A stretch of DNA of 64,000 nt, taken from NCBI RefSeq assembly GCF_003144035.1, contig NZ_QFWT01000006.1, positions 1 to 64,000 of the forward strand, given 5' to 3'. Within the stretch, counting starts at the first letter, position 1. Each line of letters opens with the position of its first letter. The position numbers and the translations under genes were made by a program. The notes under the pieces are model-generated. The model saw nothing but the letters and a program-made list of their open reading frames with translations, was not told where the DNA came from and did no database searches. This document shows, piece after piece, positions 38,406 to 47,101 of the stretch. The DNA is from Vibrio albus. Its GTDB lineage: Bacteria; Pseudomonadota; Gammaproteobacteria; Enterobacterales; Vibrionaceae.

Positions 38406-39233
38406 ATGTCATCCAGTCAGAATTATTTTTCCCGACTACTACCCGATGTTATTGATATTGCCCGGGATGCCGGTCAGCTCATTCTGGGTATCTATCAGGG
38501 CCGGCAGTATGAAGCGTTTACCAAAAGTGATGACACGCCAGTGACCACGGCTGATTATGCGGCCCACCGACTGCTGACAGAGCGATTGACTCAACTGACT
38601 CCGGATATTCCGGTACTTTCAGAAGAAGCGGCAGATATTGCTCTGGAAACCCGTTCTGGCTGGGAGCGTTACTGGCTGGTGGATCCTCTGGACGGCACTC
38701 AGGAATTTATTGCCCGCAGCGGCGACTTTGCCACCGTGATTGCTTTGGTAGAGAATAATCTGCCAGTGATGGGGGTGGTGTATGCACCTGTATCCGGGGT
38801 TGTGTATTACGCCATTAAAGGTCAGGGAGCGTGGAAAATGCTTCCGGAAGGTGGTCCGGTACGCCTTCATGCTCACCAACATGGCGAGAGTACTCCTCGT
38901 CTGACCATTGCTGTCAGCCGCAGACAAAAGGTTCAGCAGATCACTCAAAAATTGTCTTCAGCATGGCAATATGATCTGGTACCACTGGGATCTGCGGCAT
39001 TAAAAGCCTGCCTGGTTGCCGAAGGCTCTGCCGATTGTTATCTGCGTTTAGGGCCGACCGGAGAGTGGGATACCGCTGCCACACAATGTATTGTTCAGGA
39101 AGCGGGCGGTGATATCATCAGCACCCAGCTTGAGCTTCTCTCCTATAATCAGAGAGAGACTCTGGAAAATCCGAATTTTATTGTTATCGGGGACAGGACT
39201 CTGCCCTGGCGTGAGATTCTGATTCAGCGCTAA
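38406..39233 (+). CDS. cysQ: 3'(2'),5'-bisphosphate nucleotidase CysQ
   Basis: 275 aa lithium-sensitive phosphatase of the inositol monophosphatase superfamily. It removes 3'-phosphoadenosine 5'-phosphate made in sulfate assimilation. Metal sites: LSEEA (Glu), DPLDGTQEF, and the later GEWDTAATQCIVQEAGG. AGGAG precedes the ATG. Its TAA overlaps the TAG of the convergent EAL gene. Confidence 0.95.
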   Translation: MSSSQNYFSRLLPDVIDIARDAGQLILGIYQGRQYEAFTKSDDTPVTTADYAAHRLLTERLTQLTPDIPVLSEEAADIALETRSGWERYWLVDPLDGTQEFIARSGDFATVIALVENNLPVMGVVYAPVSGVVYYAIKGQGAWKMLPEGGPVRLHAHQHGESTPRLTIAVSRRQKVQQITQKLSSAWQYDLVPLGSAALKACLVAEGSADCYLRLGPTGEWDTAATQCIVQEAGGDIISTQLELLSYNQRETLENPNFIVIGDRTLPWREILIQR

Positions 39234-41047
39234 ATCACTGGGTAGCCGTCTTCTTCACTTTTTGTCGGGGCGGTTTCCTGAGCCAACAAGCGACTATCGG
39301 TGAGTTTGGCATTTTTCTTTATCACGTAGTGGGTCAGGTCACTTTCTGTCACCATACCCCGATAGACCTTTTTATCTTCAACCAGCACAACGGGTAACCG
39401 GAATCCCTGTTCTTTGATCAGGTAAATCAGATCGCTGATTTTGGTCTGGGCTTCCATCTGAGGAAAAGTCACATTCATCAGGCTGTTAACCGGTTTTTGC
39501 CAGATAGCCGCTTCACGGGTACTTTCATGTTCTGTACCCATACCCGGAGTGAAGTGCAGGTTCAGCAGCTCACGGTTCACGATACCCACGCATTGTTTAT
39601 CATCAAGCACAGGCAGGACAGAAATGGCCTCTGAGCTAAAATATTCACTGGCGAGTAGCAGAGAATCTCCGGGATCCAGTCGTGGTAAGTTTTTACTGGC
39701 AATACTGATAACGACAGAAGCATCCTCTTCAATATCAGGGCTGCTGCCCGCACTTAATCCTTTTACATGCAACTGTTTTAGCAGGCTTTGAATTTCTTTT
39801 TCCACCTCATGTAACTTAGGTTGTGGCACTGGCGGAGAAAACAGATAACCTTGCATAAAGTCGACGCCCAGATACGCCAGTAACTGGGCTTCTTCCAGAG
39901 TTTCAATGCCTTCGGCAATCACTTTGACCCTGAACTTATGACTTAAGGTAACCAGAAATTTAACAATCTGATAGTACTCACTCTGTTCGTTAAAGTTGCG
40001 GATGAATTTGTGACTGACTCTCAGGTAGTTGTAGTTCCCTGAGCTGAGGTGAGGAGCGAGGGAAAAGCCCATACTCAGGTCGTCAAGAGCAACACGTATT
40101 CCCTTCTGGCGTACCTTCGGCAGCAGGTTCTCATAGGTCAGCCCTAAAGAGGGGCGACGAACTTCGTTGACATCAATAACCAGCTGTTCCAGGCTGATGG
40201 ATTCCTGATCAGCTAACACTTCAATGTAGCGGAACAGGTTATCCACATTGGTTCTGGTGTTCGGAGACAGGTTGATATTGATAAACTGTCCTTTCTTGTT
40301 TAATCGGGTAGACAGTTCTTTAAAGGCTCTCTGGTAGACAAGCAGATCCAGTTCCGACACCATATCCAGATCTTCAGCAATGCCAATCATCTCTTTCGTA
40401 TCTGCGTTCAGAACTTCACTGACGTTAAACCGGCATAAAGCTTCGTAACCATCTACCTGCCAGGTGCTGCAGTTGATAATAGGCTGATAGACGATATCCA
40501 GTTCATCATTATTGATTTTTATCGATACTAAATCTTCCAGCAGGCGGTATCGTTTCAGGTCTGAACTGAGTTTCGAATCGTAAATACTGACTCGCTGTTT
40601 ACTGTTTGTGTCCTGTTCCATCGTCGCTTGTGAAGCATGAGTGACCGCTCCTTTAATGGATGAAGAATCGTAATTCAGGGCGGAGACGCCTATTTTTCCG
40701 GAAATAGCAAACTGGTGGCTACTTTGGCTCAGACTTTTCAGCTCGGAAAAGAAATTGTAGATGCTGTAGTGAATGGCCCGGACCCGGTTTGGCGTGTCAC
40801 AGGTCGCCTGGGAAATAAACACGAGAAATAAGTGATCATTCACTTTGCCGAAGGTCTTGACCGACTTGCTCCGGCTCATGGTGTCGATGAAGCTGATTAT
40901 TCTTTGTGAGTCGTTGATTGCCGGGCGAATAGCCAGCACCAGTCCGATATTGTTATAACGGATTGAGTCGTAAAAAAGCTGACTTTGGGCAATAAACCCC
41001 TGCTGGCTCAGCGGCTCAATGTTTCTGGAATGAATCACATTCTGCAT
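39230..41047 (-). CDS. EAL-CBS protein with degenerate GGDEF and EAL sites
   Basis: 605 aa, no signal peptide or membrane helix. N-terminal degenerate GGDEF-like fold (about 35-155) without a GGDEF motif. EAL domain at about 170-415: EAL at 202-204, N259, E378 region (AEGIE) and Q399 are kept, but the EITE motif is DVNE (292-295), DDFGTG is DDLSMG (322-327) and the K-I-D motif is RVS (343-345). The missing Lys and Asp normally bind metal and substrate, so hydrolysis of c-di-GMP is doubtful. Two CBS repeats (about 445-505, 525-590) form a likely nucleotide-sensing tail. I infer a c-di-GMP or adenylate effector rather than an enzyme. Monocistronic. Confidence 0.85.
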   Translation of the reverse strand: MQNVIHSRNIEPLSQQGFIAQSQLFYDSIRYNNIGLVLAIRPAINDSQRIISFIDTMSRSKSVKTFGKVNDHLFLVFISQATCDTPNRVRAIHYSIYNFFSELKSLSQSSHQFAISGKIGVSALNYDSSSIKGAVTHASQATMEQDTNSKQRVSIYDSKLSSDLKRYRLLEDLVSIKINNDELDIVYQPIINCSTWQVDGYEALCRFNVSEVLNADTKEMIGIAEDLDMVSELDLLVYQRAFKELSTRLNKKGQFININLSPNTRTNVDNLFRYIEVLADQESISLEQLVIDVNEVRRPSLGLTYENLLPKVRQKGIRVALDDLSMGFSLAPHLSSGNYNYLRVSHKFIRNFNEQSEYYQIVKFLVTLSHKFRVKVIAEGIETLEEAQLLAYLGVDFMQGYLFSPPVPQPKLHEVEKEIQSLLKQLHVKGLSAGSSPDIEEDASVVISIASKNLPRLDPGDSLLLASEYFSSEAISVLPVLDDKQCVGIVNRELLNLHFTPGMGTEHESTREAAIWQKPVNSLMNVTFPQMEAQTKISDLIYLIKEQGFRLPVVLVEDKKVYRGMVTESDLTHYVIKKNAKLTDSRLLAQETAPTKSEEDGYPVI

Positions 41048-41465
41048 AGCATCCCCCTGAATAGGGCGAAATTATCAACATGTCGTGATTATTCCCGCCA
41101 CTATCACCTCAAAAGTTGCAGCGAAAAGACGAGGTTAGTATCGGACTTTTGCAGCAAACAGTATTTCCAAACACAACAAGCAAACTGACTGGCTTATTTT
41201 ATTGATAGTTTTAACGCCTATAACACTATATTAACCTTGTAGCCACGGCTCTGCACTTGGAATGTTATCGAGTTTGATTATGCTCACAATTATATTGTTT
41301 ATGTTGCATAAGGTGATGACTAAGGAATGAAGTGAGATGATGTTTGGTTTCTAACTGATTGAGTAGAGTTTTTATTCAGGTCAGGTGTGATGACTACCCT
41401 CTGGTAGCAGACTATGAGGAGGCAGACTTAGATGGTAATGATGTCAGTAAAATAATTAGAATATT
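41048..41465. other. intergenic region between the EAL-CBS gene and the lipoprotein gene
   Basis: About 420 bases, AT-rich. It contains the promoter region of the EAL-CBS gene. No convincing gene is seen; a 46-codon plus-strand frame (41359-41499) ends inside the lipoprotein terminator and matches nothing I know. Confidence 0.45.
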
Positions 41466-41497
41466 ATCTACCCCACCAGAAAACTGGTTGGGTAGAT
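41466..41497 (-). terminator. terminator of the 780-aa lipoprotein gene
   Basis: ATCTACCC / GGGTAGAT and ACCAG / CTGGT form a 14-position stem with one mismatch and an AAAA loop. The minus-strand downstream side is AT-rich. Confidence 0.75.
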
Positions 41498-41517
41498 AGT
41501 ATCGTTAAAGCTAATGT

Positions 41518-43860
41518 TTACTCGGTACTGCCGGTACCAGTCCATTGGATATTAAACTTAATAGCATCCGTGTATGAGCCTGCACCATCGCTTACCTGAC
41601 CAATAATGCTATATACTTCGCCCTGAACCAGGTTACTGGCATCAAAGTCGAAATCAATGGATGCATAGGGGTCACTTTCATCGGTGTGGTCAAAACATTC
41701 GTTACTCCGAATACCGTAGCCATTTTCCCAGCTAAGTTGCAGGTCATCTGATGTGGTGTTCATAGTATTCATACCAGCACTCATTATGATAAAGCGATCG
41801 TAGAACTCATAGATATCACTACAGGAAATAGAGCCACCTTCTTCCGGGTTAAAGAAAATATCGGCATCAGCCTTGTCTTCTTCTACACTATCTCCTGAAT
41901 TATTAAGGGCAATATCAACGGAACCTAACTGATAGGTGTAGTTTGCTGCATCTGGTAGCCACATTTTGAAGTTACGAGCTTCATATCCATCGTCGGAAGC
42001 GATTTGAATTCGGGCTTCGGCATCGGTCTTAGAGGCGAAGTAAGTATAGCGTGCTGAGTCGGAACCTTCAGTGTATAAGACAGTTAGAGCACCGGAAGAA
42101 ACTGAATCACCTGGGACAGCCTCTTCCTGAAGAGAGTAGGTTATGCTCATTTCTTCGCCACCATCACTATAGGTTGCCACAATAGTGTCATCAACGATGG
42201 CATAAGTACCGTTATACCATTGGGAGTCTGCACTGGCGTTACAGGTGGTTAGATTATCGCTGCTTCTCTGATTGCCGTAAACAACACCGTCTTCAAAGCG
42301 TAAGGTATCACACCAAACTCGGGTGAAGTTGTTACTTTCGTCACCATCATCTTCACCATATTCCAGCACAAACCAAGTCGAGCCAACCAGTTCCTGAATG
42401 TCAGCAGAGTCTGATGAGCTGCTGTTGCTGGTACCTTCAGCAATTTCAGGAAGAGTCAACGTTGCGGTTTTTGAGTCTTTGCCATCGGAAGCGGTGATGG
42501 TCAGTGTATAGTCAGTGCCGGATACGGTTGGAGTGCCTGAAAGCACCACGGTATCATTACTGATCTCTTCCACATTTAGGCCGGTTGCTGTTGTTGAGCC
42601 GGTATAAGTCAGCACGTCACCATCAGCATCTTCGAACAAGGTTGTAATGGTAAAGCTATTGTTAAATACATCGCCCTGAGTTAATTGCCAGCCGTCAATG
42701 GTCGTCTGAATACTAGCCTGAATATCGCTATCGTAAGTCGGGGCATTATTCAGTGCTTCTACAGGCAGAGTTAAGCTGGCTGATGCCGAGCCGATCACTG
42801 TTGTCGTATCTGAGGCATAATCGATAACCGACAGACTAAAGCTGATATCGTCACTGGTCAGGATTTGATTTGAGCTAATGGTTAATGTAGTGCCATCCAG
42901 CACCATTACGACACCCGTTGTGTCTGCGTCAGAGTAGCTAAGCGACATAGTGGGTGTCGCATCGCCCAGATCTGCATCCTTAAACAGCTCAGAAATGTCA
43001 TAACTATATGAAACTGTGCTACCTTCTGTTGCAGCAAGTGCTGTTAGATCATCCTGAATGGTGGTTTTTATTGTGTCATTTACAGTGGCTTTGGAGTTTG
43101 TTACAGCAGTCGCTGTGGTTTCTCCGGTCGTTTCATCGACAGAGACAGTCACAACTGGAACCGTATTGACATCACTGAGCTCTTCTTCAGTCATGTTGTT
43201 AACAGCAGAGATGGTTGCTGCTGTGACATCGCTAGCTGCCGTTGCATAATTATCAGCATCCTGAGTTTTAGATGCTGTCAGAATTTGGGCAATTTTATGG
43301 ATAGTGGTGTTACTGTCGTTGATATAATCGGCATGAATGTCTAAGGCATCAATATTCAGTGCTTCGGCTACCGTAGTTGCTGCATCCGTATCACCGCTTT
43401 CTTCTAGCGTTGTGACCAGATCCGTGATTGGGCTTATCACAGTGCTGGCTTCAGCAGAGGCTGTTGTACGGAAAACAACCTCTTTCAGAGCCGTTCCCGG
43501 ATAATCGGTGTCGATGGTATAGACACCTGCATAGGTTGTTGAATCATATGAGATTAGGTTGCTTTGAGCCGTGCCTCCCGGAGCAATGACTTGTAGTGCC
43601 AGTCGTCCGCTGATTTCTGTACCGGAAGGAAGAGATAGTTGGCCATTGTCATTGGTGAGTCCGTAGATAGTATCCCCGTTTGTATCCAGAACACCATCTT
43701 TATCAACATCATCAAATACTACCGCGTTTTGGTAATAGCCATCCATACCTGTAATGATGACACCTCCCACCGCGGGGGTTGTACTACCACTATCAGAGCC
43801 ACCGCCACAGCCAGTAAGAATTGCAGCGACGGATGCTGCCAGTAAACTCACCTTTTTCAT
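41518..43860 (-). CDS. large surface lipoprotein with Ig/cadherin-like repeats, paralogue of the 512-aa protein
   Basis: 780 aa, very Thr/Ser/Asp-rich and acidic. Lipobox LTGC gives lipidation at C18, followed by a GGGSDSG linker. Residues about 50-63 (DDVDKDGVLDTNGD) look like calcium loops within a carboxypeptidase-regulatory-like domain. Two Ig/cadherin-like repeats follow (about 275-370 and 375-470; second begins NNAPTYDSDIQ and contains LFEDADGDVLTYTG). The C-terminal part (about 490-780) aligns by eye with the 512-aa protein at 44971: matching W-x-LTQG/LTEG segments, a C-x22-C block and a near-identical end (LVQGEVYSIIGQ versus LIDGEIYSIVGK). AAGGA precedes the ATG, with a sigma-70-type promoter at 43905-43933. 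Exposed or periplasmic role unknown. Confidence 0.7.
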   Translation of the reverse strand: MKKVSLLAASVAAILTGCGGGSDSGSTTPAVGGVIITGMDGYYQNAVVFDDVDKDGVLDTNGDTIYGLTNDNGQLSLPSGTEISGRLALQVIAPGGTAQSNLISYDSTTYAGVYTIDTDYPGTALKEVVFRTTASAEASTVISPITDLVTTLEESGDTDAATTVAEALNIDALDIHADYINDSNTTIHKIAQILTASKTQDADNYATAASDVTAATISAVNNMTEEELSDVNTVPVVTVSVDETTGETTATAVTNSKATVNDTIKTTIQDDLTALAATEGSTVSYSYDISELFKDADLGDATPTMSLSYSDADTTGVVMVLDGTTLTISSNQILTSDDISFSLSVIDYASDTTTVIGSASASLTLPVEALNNAPTYDSDIQASIQTTIDGWQLTQGDVFNNSFTITTLFEDADGDVLTYTGSTTATGLNVEEISNDTVVLSGTPTVSGTDYTLTITASDGKDSKTATLTLPEIAEGTSNSSSSDSADIQELVGSTWFVLEYGEDDGDESNNFTRVWCDTLRFEDGVVYGNQRSSDNLTTCNASADSQWYNGTYAIVDDTIVATYSDGGEEMSITYSLQEEAVPGDSVSSGALTVLYTEGSDSARYTYFASKTDAEARIQIASDDGYEARNFKMWLPDAANYTYQLGSVDIALNNSGDSVEEDKADADIFFNPEEGGSISCSDIYEFYDRFIIMSAGMNTMNTTSDDLQLSWENGYGIRSNECFDHTDESDPYASIDFDFDASNLVQGEVYSIIGQVSDGAGSYTDAIKFNIQWTGTGSTE

Positions 43861-43904
43861 AATATTCCTTCGACGTTATTAGAGATTGTTAACCTTATAA
43901 GTGA

Positions 43905-43933
43905 AAATACCGACCAAGTATTAAGTATGCAAT
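43905..43933 (-). promoter_or_regulatory. candidate promoter of the 780-aa lipoprotein gene
   Basis: On the minus strand TTGCAT, 17 nt, TATTTT. The start point would be about 38 bases before the ATG. Confidence 0.45.
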
Positions 43934-43959
43934 GCACGTAATTCAGAGTAAAAACCATA

Positions 43960-43992
43960 AATTATTTTTCAATTTATATAAATTATTTTTCT
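43960..43992 (+). repeat. 21-bp-spaced direct repeat upstream of the barrel gene
   Basis: AAATTATTTTTC occurs at 43960-43971 and again at 43981-43992, two helical turns apart, in the divergent space between the lipoprotein and barrel genes. Could be a tandem regulator site or a chance result of AT richness. Confidence 0.35.
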
Positions 43993-44060
43993 TCCAATGA
44001 CTTTATTATTAAGTAACAATTTTTATCTAATTTTCAACTTTAACTAAAGTGTTTCTTTTT

Positions 44061-44918
44061 ATGAGTAAAATATCAAAGGTTATAGTTTTAGTGCTTTTCT
44101 TTTCGTCTGTAGCTCAATCTTATGAGATAGAAGAGGATTATGGCTATTCGTACTTTACGGTTGGTATGGAGAATGTGACGTATGAGGAAAGTTATAGCGG
44201 TATAACGTCTTCTGTAACAACGACTAGCCCTATACTCAATACCGGTGGTTTATTTCACGTAAATGACAAGTTTGATTTTTCTATGGATGCGATGGCGACA
44301 TTTTCTCCCAGTGAGTCTACGGAAGCGTGGAAAGATTCGTCTGGTGCCCTGATGCAGGAAAACAGTTATGATTACTCAAATGCTGAAACTAGAGTATTAC
44401 TTCACTATAAGTATACACCAGAGTGGCGTATTTTAGTGGGCTCTTCGTTCCGGTATCAGAGTTATACCCGTTCTGACCTCAGAGGAATTAATGGTTATAA
44501 CAACCCTGTTTTTCTGGAAGGCTCTACATGGAAAGAGTCTTCAACCGATGTCACCTTGGATGCTGGAGTGAGTTATGATAATGGCTCATTATCAGGAGAT
44601 AATAAACTTCGAACCAGTTTTAAATTTGTTGCCGGGATTCCTGTCTGGAGTTGTACTGAAAATACTCGGTTGTCTGGTGGAGATTTTAGCTATTTTGGTT
44701 ATCATACGATGCTGGAAGGTAATATTAGTTATGAAATGATAAAAGGGCTGTATTTGGGGTGGTATATTAATATGAAATATGAAAAACGGTTTGAGTCAGA
44801 CTCTGAGTCCGTTACTTATAGAGATAGCAGTAATAACCTCGTATCAGCTTTGGCTGTATTACCAGAGTCTGACACCTATGGGTTCAGTACTGGTCTACAG
44901 GCTTTATGGAGCTTTTAA
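44061..44918 (+). CDS. putative outer-membrane beta-barrel protein
   Basis: 285 aa, not recognised by name. Signal peptide about 1-20 (VLVLFFSSVAQS before YEIEED). The rest alternates aromatic/hydrophobic and polar residues in short strands separated by Ser/Asn/Asp/Gly loops, and the chain ends in Phe (LQALWSF), the usual outer-membrane barrel signature. I start at the ATG at 44061; a GTG four codons earlier is in frame. It is the only plus-strand gene in the sigma factor/kinase block, divergent from the lipoprotein gene and convergent with the 512-aa gene. Lower GC than the flanking core genes. An outer-membrane role in the same system is inference from position. Confidence 0.65.
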   Translation: MSKISKVIVLVLFFSSVAQSYEIEEDYGYSYFTVGMENVTYEESYSGITSSVTTTSPILNTGGLFHVNDKFDFSMDAMATFSPSESTEAWKDSSGALMQENSYDYSNAETRVLLHYKYTPEWRILVGSSFRYQSYTRSDLRGINGYNNPVFLEGSTWKESSTDVTLDAGVSYDNGSLSGDNKLRTSFKFVAGIPVWSCTENTRLSGGDFSYFGYHTMLEGNISYEMIKGLYLGWYINMKYEKRFESDSESVTYRDSSNNLVSALAVLPESDTYGFSTGLQALWSF

Positions 44919-44924
44919 CCCAAT

Positions 44925-44954
44925 ATATCAACTGTCTTTTTAGGCAGTTGATAT
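44925..44954. terminator. bidirectional terminator
   Basis: ATATCAACTG / CAGTTGATAT, a perfect 10-bp stem whose loop contains T5, between the convergent barrel and 512-aa genes. Confidence 0.75.
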
Positions 44955-44970
44955 GATCTATTCTCTGAAC

Positions 44971-46509
44971 TTAATCAAGAGAAAATATATTGTTGTCCTC
45001 ATTCCAGTAAGCATTAAATTTTATATCTTCCCATTTGTTTCTGTATTGAGGCTTAATTTTTCCTACAATAGAGTATATTTCACCATCGATTAACTCGGTC
45101 ATTTCTTCGAAATTAAAATCAATAAATACACTTTGAGGGTGGCTGAGTGTTTGATATTCAAAGCAGGCCGAATTTCCTGGCTTACCGGCTGTGGTTATCA
45201 GATCGCCATAGATATCTATACCAGCGATAGTAAAGCTTTCGAAGTAGGGTTCGATCATTCCGCAGCTGATGTTTGTGCCGGGTAGATAAAAATTAATATC
45301 GGCATCGTAATATTCTCCATTTGGGCTCTGTATGTAAGTATAGTGGTCCAAATGCAGACCTATATTGTACTGAGCGTATTGATTTGTAGCGATGGGATAG
45401 TAATAAGGCAGTAATTGCTGTTTTCTCGTTGGGAACAACCTCTGTTCTGCATCATTTTTTCTACTTTGTAACAGGTAGGTGTCAGACGAAGACGATTGTG
45501 TTACGGTTGCCAGTATGTCTGTATGTTGTTCATCATATATTTTTTTGTGTTTGATGGTCCATGTTTGGCTGTTTTGCTCCTGAGTATTGGTGGCAATCAA
45601 CGTATCTTCATTGATGCTATATGTACCTATATTTTTCAACTGGCTTTTATCCGGGCAGTTGATTTTATTCTTGGAAGCAGCGAAGAACATCGAGCCATTG
45701 ATAAACAATAGGGCTTGGCAGTAGGCCACTTGGTAGCTGTATTGCTTATTTCCAAGTTGATTGGAAGTGTTTATATAGTACAAGGTTTGGCCAACCAGAG
45801 GGTGGCTGTTTTCATCTTCTGCTCTTTCAATAAAAGGGAGGTTGAATTGAGCTATGGTCCAGGGTGTTTCTTCGTCATCATGGAAATGATCTTTCGCTCC
45901 AATCTGCAAGATGACGGCACTACCACCCTCTTCTGGATCCGGAACAGAGCCACTCAGTTGAATGCTGTCTAGCAGGGTATTTACCTTAATGGTATCGGTA
46001 GTGATATAAGCAGAATAGGAGAGAAGGTCATTTTCATCATCGCTGAACAGTCCACTGAAATCTAGCGATTGATTTGCAGGATTTCCTTCCGTCAGCTCCC
46101 ACCCATAGATTATATTCTGCAGGCTTTGTTGAACACTGACGTTAATGATAGGTTTGCTGTTTGTGCTGTATTCGTCCTCTTGTTCGGAGACTATTTGTGT
46201 CTTAACAGAAACAGGTGCTGTTGTGTTTTCTGTTTTTTGTTGTGTATTAGGCTTTACTGAGTGGTTCGGCTGGTGCTCAATTAGCGGTGCGCTTTCTTTT
46301 TTGTCAGCAGATAAAACAAATACTTGCCGATTAACTTTTGGAGCGTGCTGTTCCTTCTTGGCTAACGTGGAAGCACCTGCTTGTGCGATCGTAGAGGTAG
46401 CTGAGTTAATATCTTCTGTACTATTTGCATTCACATTCCCCTCCATGGTGAATGTAAATATAGCGCCAATAATCACTAATATCGGGAGTGCAAAGGTAAG
46501 CTTTTTCAT
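44971..46509 (-). CDS. exported/anchored paralogue of the 780-aa lipoprotein, downstream of the ECF sigma gene
   Basis: 512 aa. N-terminal hydrophobic segment (about 4-21) without a lipobox, so a signal peptide or membrane anchor. Residues 30-120 are a Thr/Lys/Gln-rich linker. From about 120 it parallels the lipoprotein: IIYGWELTEGNPANQSLDFSG matches DGWQLTQGDVFNNSFTI, LFSDDENDLLSYS matches LFEDADGDVLTYT, a cysteine pair C-x20-C follows, and the C-terminus ends IYSIVGK…DIKFNAYW versus VYSIIGQ…AIKFNIQW. It starts 10 bases after the sigma-factor stop, with an AAGGG overlapping that stop, so it is cotranscribed. It may be the system's periplasmic sensor or regulator. Function unknown. Confidence 0.7.
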   Translation of the reverse strand: MKKLTFALPILVIIGAIFTFTMEGNVNANSTEDINSATSTIAQAGASTLAKKEQHAPKVNRQVFVLSADKKESAPLIEHQPNHSVKPNTQQKTENTTAPVSVKTQIVSEQEDEYSTNSKPIINVSVQQSLQNIIYGWELTEGNPANQSLDFSGLFSDDENDLLSYSAYITTDTIKVNTLLDSIQLSGSVPDPEEGGSAVILQIGAKDHFHDDEETPWTIAQFNLPFIERAEDENSHPLVGQTLYYINTSNQLGNKQYSYQVAYCQALLFINGSMFFAASKNKINCPDKSQLKNIGTYSINEDTLIATNTQEQNSQTWTIKHKKIYDEQHTDILATVTQSSSSDTYLLQSRKNDAEQRLFPTRKQQLLPYYYPIATNQYAQYNIGLHLDHYTYIQSPNGEYYDADINFYLPGTNISCGMIEPYFESFTIAGIDIYGDLITTAGKPGNSACFEYQTLSHPQSVFIDFNFEEMTELIDGEIYSIVGKIKPQYRNKWEDIKFNAYWNEDNNIFSLD

Positions 46510-46519
46510 CCTTGAACCC

Positions 46520-47098
46520 TTACATTACTCTTGTTCTTAGCCAAGACCTGGAAAATTTCAGATCTTTTTCTATCAGGCTGTTGCTACAATCCATCAGAGA
46601 GCTTATTTCTTTATTCGATAACCCCATAAAGTACTTTAGTTTTATCACGTCAGACTGTCTGGGATAGCGAACACTGAAATTATCCAGTGCTTTCTCTATG
46701 CTCAGAAGCTGGTCGATATAGATCATTTCTTCGTTCTGGATTTCATTGACGGGCTGACGCTTTTGAGCCTGCATTGCACGGGCATTATCGATCAGTATCT
46801 GGCGCATCACTTTCGCTGCCATCAAATAAAATTGACGGCGGTTCTTAACCAGGTCCAGCCCAGAGCTGGAGAGTTTAATATAGGCTTCATGGATCAGCGC
46901 TGTGGTGTTGTTGGCACTATTTAGCAGCACGTCATTGTTGGTGCCAAATTTCTCTGCACTGCGTTTTCGCTCTCTCTGGGCGATATCACGTAATTTCTGA
47001 TAAGCGAAAAGGTACAATTGTTGCTCTGCCTGTTTATCGCCTTGTTGCCAACCATGGATGATTTGTGTAAGTTCACTACTGTTTCCTTGTATAGCCAT
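46520..47098 (-). CDS. ECF sigma factor of the Ser/Thr-kinase-associated type (EcfP-like)
   Basis: 192 aa. Region 2 and region 4 are present with the hallmarks of the TIGR02999/ECF43 type: TTALIHEAYIKL at 65-76, RRQFYLMAAKVMRQILIDNAR, and the region 4 helix LKYFMGLSNKEISSLMDCSNSLIEKDLKFSRSWL (read in parts). Ordinary ECFs carry acidic residues (DAED) in region 2.2, where this protein has NTTA. In V. parahaemolyticus EcfP a Thr in this region is phosphorylated by the kinase PknT to restore core binding; T65 or T66 would be the counterpart (inference). SD GAGAGG lies inside the upstream gene, 3 bp away. No classical anti-sigma factor is adjacent. Confidence 0.85.
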   Translation of the reverse strand: MAIQGNSSELTQIIHGWQQGDKQAEQQLYLFAYQKLRDIAQRERKRSAEKFGTNNDVLLNSANNTTALIHEAYIKLSSSGLDLVKNRRQFYLMAAKVMRQILIDNARAMQAQKRQPVNEIQNEEMIYIDQLLSIEKALDNFSVRYPRQSDVIKLKYFMGLSNKEISSLMDCSNSLIEKDLKFSRSWLRTRVM

Positions 47099-47101
47099 AA
47101 C

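Noticed and set aside
41359..41499. 46-codon plus-strand frame ending in LSTPPENWLGR
   Set aside because: Starts with TTG, has no ribosome-binding site, resembles nothing known and runs into the lipoprotein terminator.
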